Assembly (NCBI GenBank): GCA_022822905.1
Contig: JAJDYE010000037.1
Location: forward strand, 127,248-191,247
From: Acidimicrobiia bacterium
GTDB lineage: Bacteria > Actinomycetota > Acidimicrobiia > Acidimicrobiales > Bin134
Direction: 5' to 3'
Length of the DNA stretch: 64,000 nucleotides
A program made the position numbers and the translations under genes. Shown here piece after piece: positions 59,669 through 64,000 of the stretch (position 1 is the stretch's first letter; each line of letters starts with the position of its first letter). A model generated the notes under the pieces. The model searched no databases, had not been told where the DNA came from, and saw only the letters and a list, made by a program, of their open reading frames with translations.

Positions 59669-60988
59669 CTATCTGGAGCGGCACCTGCCGGAATGATTCC
59701 GGGGCAGCACACAATACGCTTTGGAGCGGGGCATCCACCGTCGGCAGGCAGCGGATCGGGATGATGGGATGTGTGGTGCAGACGGGCCGATGGTGTCAAT
59801 TTCGGCCCAGTGAGGGGTGTCGGCTATGTCCAGGTCGCACTCTTGGATGATGATCTCTCGCGGGACGAGGGTTGTCAGGGCGGCGGCTTTTCCCGATTGC
59901 CTGCGTATGTAGCCGGCCAGATCAAGCCTGCGGGCGATCCCGCGGACATCTCTCTCGTCTTTTCCCATCACTGTGGCGATGCGGCTGTTCGTTCCCTGTT
60001 CGCCCAACATGACAAGGGACTCCAAATACTGCTGCTCGGTGCTTGAGAGGTCGTAGAAGGCGGGCTCGCTGATATTTCTGGCAACAACCTCATCTGCATG
60101 ATGTATTGCCTGGCTGACCGCGAATTCGTCTATTGCCCCATGTGGTGCATTCGCCACCTTCCATGCGGAATGGCCGATCAGCTGCAATCTGTAGGGCGAG
60201 TCTCCCACAGATCGGGCGGCGGCAAGCAGGGCATCGTCGTCGATGCTGCCTCCGGCGTATTCGATGGGGACGCGGAGGCCCTGGATGGCGTCGGGGACAG
60301 ACAGCGGGGCCATTTTGCAGGGGTTGCACCTTTTGAAAAAGGTGTTCTTTTTGCCCTCCATCAAGGTGTACTGGATTTCCAATAGGCCAGCCCCCACGAA
60401 GGCAAGCGGCAGCTTCTTGCGCTGCGTGATGTGCTGCAAGTCGTTTGCCAATCGCCTGGCTTCGTCTTTTTCGGCGCTGTGCAGCTCGTCCACGGTGAGA
60501 AGGACCCCTATATCGTGCTGCTGGGCGATCCTGGCCAAAATCGTGAGACGCTCCCGCAGGCTCATGTCCTGTGGCGGATTTGTTTGCGCGGACCACACCT
60601 TTCTGTATGGTCCGAGTTTGATGCCAGTGCTCGTCGCTTTTGACACGGGGGCGGCGAACCTCTCCAGGTCGGGAGTTTCATGCTCTCGCGAAGCTTGTCC
60701 GATCATGTCTGATATGCGTCCCAAGAGTCCGCTAGAAGCGCCGTCCACGGAAATGACCAGCCAGCCTTCGCTCGCCATGCGATCTTCAACTTCTGTCAAC
60801 ATGACAGTTTTGCCGGAGCCTCGTATTCCCATGACCATGCTGGTAAACCGCTCGTCGTCTGGGCCCGCCCTAAGGCTCTCGCAGAGATCGTCGATGGTCT
60901 CGTCCCGTCCGACTAGGGAGACAGGGGCCTTTCCGAACCCCGGGGAAAACGGATTCCGCCCGCTTAGAGCCTCCGCAGAGTCGTTCAT
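59669..60988 (-). CDS. AAA-family ATPase
   Basis: A 439-residue ATPase. Walker A GIRGSGKT is at residues 54-61, Walker B VLLTVDELHSAE, and a sensor region follows with GAGLLEIQYTLMEGKKNTFFKRC. A C-terminal winged-helix-like part includes LSSTEQQYLESLVM and DLAGYIRRQSGKAAAL. The last 40 residues are low-complexity and may be an extension after loss of the original end. The family resembles the Orc1-like/MSP ATPases found with mobile DNA. A tandem 20-bp repeat lies just upstream. Confidence 0.78.
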   Translation of the reverse strand: MNDSAEALSGRNPFSPGFGKAPVSLVGRDETIDDLCESLRAGPDDERFTSMVMGIRGSGKTVMLTEVEDRMASEGWLVISVDGASSGLLGRISDMIGQASREHETPDLERFAAPVSKATSTGIKLGPYRKVWSAQTNPPQDMSLRERLTILARIAQQHDIGVLLTVDELHSAEKDEARRLANDLQHITQRKKLPLAFVGAGLLEIQYTLMEGKKNTFFKRCNPCKMAPLSVPDAIQGLRVPIEYAGGSIDDDALLAAARSVGDSPYRLQLIGHSAWKVANAPHGAIDEFAVSQAIHHADEVVARNISEPAFYDLSSTEQQYLESLVMLGEQGTNSRIATVMGKDERDVRGIARRLDLAGYIRRQSGKAAALTTLVPREIIIQECDLDIADTPHWAEIDTIGPSAPHIPSSRSAACRRWMPRSKAYCVLPRNHSGRCRSR

Positions 60989-61000
60989 TGCTAAAGCCTA

Positions 61001-61040
61001 GCGCACAAACTCCCCGCATCGCGCACAAACTCCCCGCAGG
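61001..61040. repeat. 20-bp tandem repeat upstream of the AAA ATPase
   Basis: GCGCACAAACTCCCCGCA followed by TC occurs at 61001-61020 and, ending GG, at 61021-61040. It lies 13 bp upstream of the ATPase ATG on the minus strand, where it could serve as an operator or be a duplication scar. Confidence 0.6.
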
Positions 61041-61077
61041 GCCATATGGGGAGAGTCTGCACGGGCGATCTCCAGGC

Positions 61078-61194
61078 TTATCGCTTGGGCGCTGTGCGTT
61101 TCATGAACTCGTTGAAGAGCGGCGCTGTGAAGGCGGACTCGCCGCGGGCCGGGCTGTAGATCATGCCTTCATCCACGACTAGATGCTTAGCTAA
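61078..61194 (-). pseudogene. C-terminal fragment of another AAA ATPase
   Basis: The minus strand reads LAKHLVVDEGMIYSPARGES then AFTAPLFNEFMKR and a stop at 61080-61078. This matches the C-terminal DNA-binding end of mobile-element AAA ATPases of the MIYSPxRGxxAFTxPLF type. No upstream part remains. It suggests that a second ATPase gene was lost here. Confidence 0.5.
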
Positions 61195-61212
61195 GGATTG
61201 CTGTGAGGCTGG

Positions 61213-61218
61213 TAGGCT
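61213..61218 (+). promoter_or_regulatory. -10 box, leaderless antitoxin start
   Basis: TAGGCT ends six bases before ATG at 61225, with no ribosome-binding site, so the antitoxin message is probably leaderless. Confidence 0.35.
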
Positions 61219-61224
61219 TGGCGC

Positions 61225-61458
61225 ATGTTGACTGTGGGCGTACACGAGGCGAAGACAACTCTTTCGAGGCTCATCCAGAGGGCGAGCGCCGGGGAGGAAG
61301 TGGTTATCACTCGGTCTGGGGTGCCGGTGGTGAAACTGGTGCCGGTAATGCTTCGAGAGCCCCGAGAGCTGGGTCGAGACATAGGGCGCTTTGAAGTGCC
61401 CGACGACTTCAACGATCCCCTTCCCGACGATCTGCTCGATGCCTTTGAAGGACGGTGA
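61225..61458 (+). CDS. Phd/VapB-type antitoxin
   Basis: A 77-residue antitoxin: VGVHEAKTTLSRLIQRASAG, then VVITRSGVPVVKLVPV, the classical Phd fold, followed by an acidic, proline-containing tail (DDFNDPLPDDLLDAFEGR) that binds the toxin. Its stop overlaps the next GTG (GTGA), so it is coupled to the PIN toxin gene. Confidence 0.88.
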   Translation: MLTVGVHEAKTTLSRLIQRASAGEEVVITRSGVPVVKLVPVMLREPRELGRDIGRFEVPDDFNDPLPDDLLDAFEGR

Positions 61459-61859
61459 GCTTGCCTGTCCTCTTGGATACCCAGGTATTTCTGTGGATGC
61501 ACGCCGCGCCTGAGCGGCTGTCTGGGCCGGCCAAGTCGAGACTCACCGATCCAGCCCAGGAGGTGCTGATCTCGGCGGTATCGTCATGGGAGATCGCCAT
61601 CAAGCACGCCACTGGCAGGCTGGATCTTCCCGAGCCGCCGGCGGAATATGTGCCCAGCAGGATCGCGAGCGCTGGCCTTGCGGCAGTAGCCATAGAGCAT
61701 GCGCACGCTCTGCACGCCGGAGGTCTGCCTCTGCACCACCGCGACCCTTTCGACCGGCTGTTGATCGCTCAGGCCAGAGAAATGGATGTTCCCCTGATGA
61801 CTTCGGATTCCCTGTTCGAGGAGTACGACGTGGACATCGTCTGGGCTCATCGGGAGTAG
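61455..61859 (+). CDS. PIN-domain toxin (VapC-like)
   Basis: A 134-residue PIN protein: VLLDTQVFLWM carries the first Asp, VSSWEIAIKH the Glu, and RDPFDRLLIAQAR plus LMTSDSLFEEY the last acidic residues. GTG at 61455 is fixed by the overlap with the antitoxin stop. It should be an RNase whose activity the antitoxin holds back. Confidence 0.88.
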   Translation: MSLPVLLDTQVFLWMHAAPERLSGPAKSRLTDPAQEVLISAVSSWEIAIKHATGRLDLPEPPAEYVPSRIASAGLAAVAIEHAHALHAGGLPLHHRDPFDRLLIAQAREMDVPLMTSDSLFEEYDVDIVWAHRE

Positions 61860-61972
61860 TCGTGGAGTAGAAGAGCAGCGGAGAGCGGCACTGCGAAGGA
61901 GTTCTCGCTGCGCCACTGTGTGCCTGCCTCGGGGCATGGCGGAAGGCACTGCTCTACGCAGGGCACAAAGGC

Positions 61973-62000
61973 TTGCGGGGGGGGGGGGGGTAACTAGCAT
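61973..62000 (+). promoter_or_regulatory. promoter with a 14-G tract in the spacer
   Basis: TTGCGG at 61973-61978 and TAGCAT at 61995-62000 form a -35 and -10 with a 16-bp spacer. The run of 14 Gs covers 61977-61990, so it overlaps the end of the -35 and fills most of the spacer. The collagen-like gene starts at 62012. Changes in G number would alter the spacing, as in known phase-variable promoters. Confidence 0.55.
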
Positions 62001-62011
62001 TTCCTGTTTGT

Positions 62012-63529
62012 ATGGCCTTTAAATTTATGAAGCGCACTGCGGCGGTTGGCGCTTGTCTGGCTTTGGCCGCGGCGGGTTTCTCGGCTTCTTCTTCGGCGCA
62101 GCCCGGCGTGCAGGAGCAGGCCGAGTTGGCCGCAGCGCAGGCGGAGCTGGTGGCGGCCCAGGAGGCGCTGCTGAACGAGTATCGGTGCCGTTTCGGCGCG
62201 GATGTGGACGCGGTGCCCGGCGGGTGCGCCGAAGGCCTTCCGGTGCTGCCTCCCGCAGAGCCCGCAGCGGTGGAGGACACTGCCGCGGCTGAGGAGCTGA
62301 TCGCAGCCCAAAGGGCTTTGTTGGACGTGTACCGGTGCCAGTTCGGCATTGATCAGCACGCGGTGCCCGGCGGATGCAGCAGCGATGGCGATGCGGGTAC
62401 GGGCACTGATACCGGCGATAGCGATGCGGGTACGGGCACTGATACCGGCGATGGCGATGCGGGTACGGGCACTGATACCGGCGATGGCGATGCGGGTACG
62501 GGCACTGATACCGGCGATGACTCAGGCACCGGCGATGGCGACGCGGGCGATGGGGCCGGGGATTCTTCTGCTGACACCGGTACCGATGGCGGCACCTCAG
62601 GCGACATGGCCGGGGTGTCGGTGGCTGTGGGGCCACCCGGTCCGCCGGGGCCCAAGGGGGATCCGGGTCCGCGGGGGCCGCGCGGTCCCAGCGGCTATTC
62701 AGGCGGCGGAGGTTCTGGTCCTCCGGGTCCGCGGGGCAATCCGGGTCCGCCCGGGCCTCCGGGCACCGGCGGCGGGGGTTCTGGTCCCGCAGGCCCCCAG
62801 GGGTCCAAGGGCGACCCGGGCCCGCAGGGCCAGCAGGGTCCGCCGGGCCCAGCGGGGACGTCGGGCGCCGGTCCTCAGGGCCCGCCCGGTCCCAAGGGCG
62901 ACCCGGGCGCCGCGGGGGCACAGGGTCCCGCCGGCAGTCCGGGGTCGTCGCCTGCGGGCCCGCCCGGCCAGCAGGGCCAGCAGGGCCCGCCTGGTCCGCC
63001 GGGGCAGCCAGGGCCTCAGGGCCCGCAGGGTCCGCCGGGGTCGTCCAACTCGGGTCCGCCGGGTCCGCCGGGCCCGCCGGGCCCGCCGGGTCCGCCGGGG
63101 TCCGCGGGGCAGTCCGGCAGCCTGGGCAGCATCGGCGCGCCGGGCCCGCAGGGCCCGCCGGGCGACCCGGGCCCGCGGGGCTTTCGAGGCGCTGATGGCT
63201 CCCCGGGCTCCCCGGGGCCCCCGGGCTCCTCGGGCCCGCCGGGTCCGCCGGGCTTGCAGGGTTCTAAGGGCGATGAAGGCCCTCAAGGTGCGACCGGCCC
63301 TCCGGGCGTTTCTGGGACTGCCGGCCCCCCGGGCAATGCGGCCAGTAATCAGCTCGAGGTGTACTTCGGAACCGACGACCCCACCAACACCTCTCCCAGC
63401 GGGACGCCGCCGACGGGCGCTCTGTACTTGAGAGTGCCAGGCAGCGGCTCCAGCGTGACTTGTGAGTTCTGGCGGAAGACCAGCACCAGCTGGACGAAGT
63501 TCGCCAGCTTCACCTGTGGCGCCCCCTGA
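62012..63529 (+). CDS. collagen-like surface protein
   Basis: A 505-residue secreted protein. Residues 1-29 are a signal peptide ending in SASSSAQP. Two related modules follow, each an Ala/Gln-rich helix ending in a YRC-x-FG-x-D motif and VPGGC (near 57 and 112). Then come four 11-residue [11 protein letters not shown] repeats (127-170), about 75 Gly-x-y triplets (207-439) with many GPPGPP and KGDPGP units, and a small C-terminal domain (GALYLRV, then [11 protein letters not shown]). It should form a triple helix outside the cell. No LPXTG anchor is seen. Confidence 0.9.
   Translation: MAFKFMKRTAAVGACLALAAAGFSASSSAQPGVQEQAELAAAQAELVAAQEALLNEYRCRFGADVDAVPGGCAEGLPVLPPAEPAAVEDTAAAEELIAAQRALLDVYRCQFGIDQHAVPGGCSSDGDAGTGTDTGDSDAGTGTDTGDGDAGTGTDTGDGDAGTGTDTGDDSGTGDGDAGDGAGDSSADTGTDGGTSGDMAGVSVAVGPPGPPGPKGDPGPRGPRGPSGYSGGGGSGPPGPRGNPGPPGPPGTGGGGSGPAGPQGSKGDPGPQGQQGPPGPAGTSGAGPQGPPGPKGDPGAAGAQGPAGSPGSSPAGPPGQQGQQGPPGPPGQPGPQGPQGPPGSSNSGPPGPPGPPGPPGPPGSAGQSGSLGSIGAPGPQGPPGDPGPRGFRGADGSPGSPGPPGSSGPPGPPGLQGSKGDEGPQGATGPPGVSGTAGPPGNAASNQLEVYFGTDDPTNTSPSGTPPTGALYLRVPGSGSSVTCEFWRKTSTSWTKFASFTCGAP
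62390..62521 (+). repeat. four 33-bp in-frame repeats inside the collagen-like gene
   Basis: Four 33-bp units at 62390-62422, 62423-62455, 62456-62488 and 62489-62521 encode [14 protein letters not shown]. They are nearly identical at DNA level, so copy number could change by slippage without breaking the frame. Confidence 0.85.
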
Positions 63530-63530
63530 C

Positions 63531-64000
63531 GTGGTGGTGCGAGCTTATCTCCGTGGCGTTGCGGCTTGGGCTGCGGCGGTGGTGCTGGTTGTGTTTTGCG
63601 CGTTGTTGTGGCCGGCGGTCGAGCCCGGCGCCCGGGCCCAGGAGGCCGTCCAGCCGGGCCCGCCTGGTCCGCCGGGCCCGCCGGGCGATCCCGGCCCGCA
63701 AGGCCCGCGCGGGTTCTTCGGTGGCGGGGGCGGTTCCTCTCCAGGCCCCAAGGGCCCGCCTGGTCCGCCGGGCCCGCCTGGTCAGCCTGGTACCGGCGGC
63801 GGGACCAGTCCGGGCCCGCCCGGCCCCAAGGGGCCTGCCGGCGATCCCGGACTGCAAGGCCCCCAGGGGCCCCCTGGACCGCCCGGCTCGGGCGGTTCCA
63901 ACCCCGGCCCCCCCGGCCCCAAAGGCCCCCAAGGCGATCCCGGACCTATCGGCCCGGCGGGCTCGGCGGGCAACCCCGCGCCGCCCGGCCCGCCCGGCGC
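63531..64000 (+). CDS. second collagen-like protein (cut by window edge)
   Basis: An open frame starts GTG at 63531 (further GTGs at 63534 and 63537) and runs past the window. [20 protein letters not shown] begins a signal peptide or anchor, cut near ARAQEAVQ. Gly-x-y triplets such as [14 protein letters not shown] begin near residue 44 and continue to the end. It starts one base after the stop of the first collagen-like gene, so the two are probably co-expressed, and both would be under the poly-G promoter. Confidence 0.8.
   Translation, partial: MVVRAYLRGVAAWAAAVVLVVFCALLWPAVEPGARAQEAVQPGPPGPPGPPGDPGPQGPRGFFGGGGGSSPGPKGPPGPPGPPGQPGTGGGTSPGPPGPKGPAGDPGLQGPQGPPGPPGSGGSNPGPPGPKGPQGDPGPIGPAGSAGNPAPPGPPG

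Noticed and set aside
62025..62921. Minus-strand frame antisense to the collagen-like gene
   Set aside because: It is an Arg/Pro-rich shadow of Gly-x-y repeats; the plus strand has a signal peptide and full repeat structure.
1..64000. tRNA or rRNA genes
   Set aside because: Reading the gaps between genes, I saw no cloverleaf or conserved rRNA segment; nearly all space is coding.

Overview
High-GC, densely packed bacterial DNA with overlapping stop/start codons throughout, GTG starts and several TANNNT -10 boxes placed 6 or 7 nt upstream of a start codon (a leaderless-transcript layout). Together with branched-chain-type ABC transporters, FCD-GntR, TetR and Lrp regulators, a DUF222/HNH protein, VapBC modules, a CYP450 and DUF1295 and DUF2855 proteins, this points to an actinobacterium. 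Acidimicrobiia-like is my best guess. Two sulfatases, collagen-like proteins, a sterol-methyltransferase homologue and a PhyH dioxygenase would fit a marine or host-associated lineage, but that is inference. I found no rRNA, tRNA or CRISPR array.

Layout. (1) 1-6959, minus: a complete branched-chain/amide-type ABC importer (binding lipoprotein, LivF, LivH, fused LivM-LivG), then a GntR regulator, an acyl-CoA dehydrogenase and a truncated zinc alcohol dehydrogenase. (2) 7092-16073: a compact catabolic locus in four short transcription units. It holds a NicX-like ring-cleaving dioxygenase, an acyl-CoA-dehydrogenase-like flavoprotein, an acetoacetate-decarboxylase-like protein, a CYP450, an HpcB-type extradiol dioxygenase, a class I amidotransferase, a glutamine-synthetase-like ligase, an alpha/beta hydrolase and a PuuD-like gamma-glutamyl hydrolase. 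Three promoters here, or next to it, carry copies of the same palindrome, CGTTTG-N4-CAAACG. I propose gamma-glutamylation-based catabolism of an aromatic or heterocyclic amine. (3) 16070-20661: an ERG6-like sterol C-methyltransferase homologue, a SnoaL-like protein and a relic of a second copy, two small proteins, a dimeric-barrel protein, a DUF1295 membrane enzyme and a YbaY-type lipoprotein. (4) 20672-31872: divergent polyamine operons. The minus operon has aminotransferase, Lrp, PotABCD and agmatinase; the plus operon has aldehyde dehydrogenase and two FAD amine oxidases. (5) 31892-35736: SDR, SRPBCC, VapBC-like pair, PhyH, TetR.

(6) 35733-42287: a second transport operon with extreme fusions. 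One polypeptide carries LivH+LivM+LivG, and another joins an MFS permease to a LivF-type ATPase; a binding lipoprotein starts the operon. (7) 42374-47793: GH3 beta-glucosidase, transposase debris with a large hairpin, a frameshifted DUF222-HNH gene, and a DUF4143 ATPase preceded by four 15-bp repeats at an exact 23-bp period. (8) 47874-55745: sulfatase operon (MBL-fold hydrolase, arylsulfatase, SRPBCC, sulfatase-DJ-1 fusion), a TetR gene and a dimeric-barrel protein. (9) 55763-61200: a DUF2855 relic, PEP carboxylase, scrambled IS3-family debris, an AAA ATPase and a fragment of another. (10) 61225-64000: a VapBC-like pair and two collagen-like surface proteins. The first has a 14-G homopolymer inside its predicted promoter spacer, a classic phase-variation layout.

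Functions are read from motifs and remembered family features only. No database search was run.
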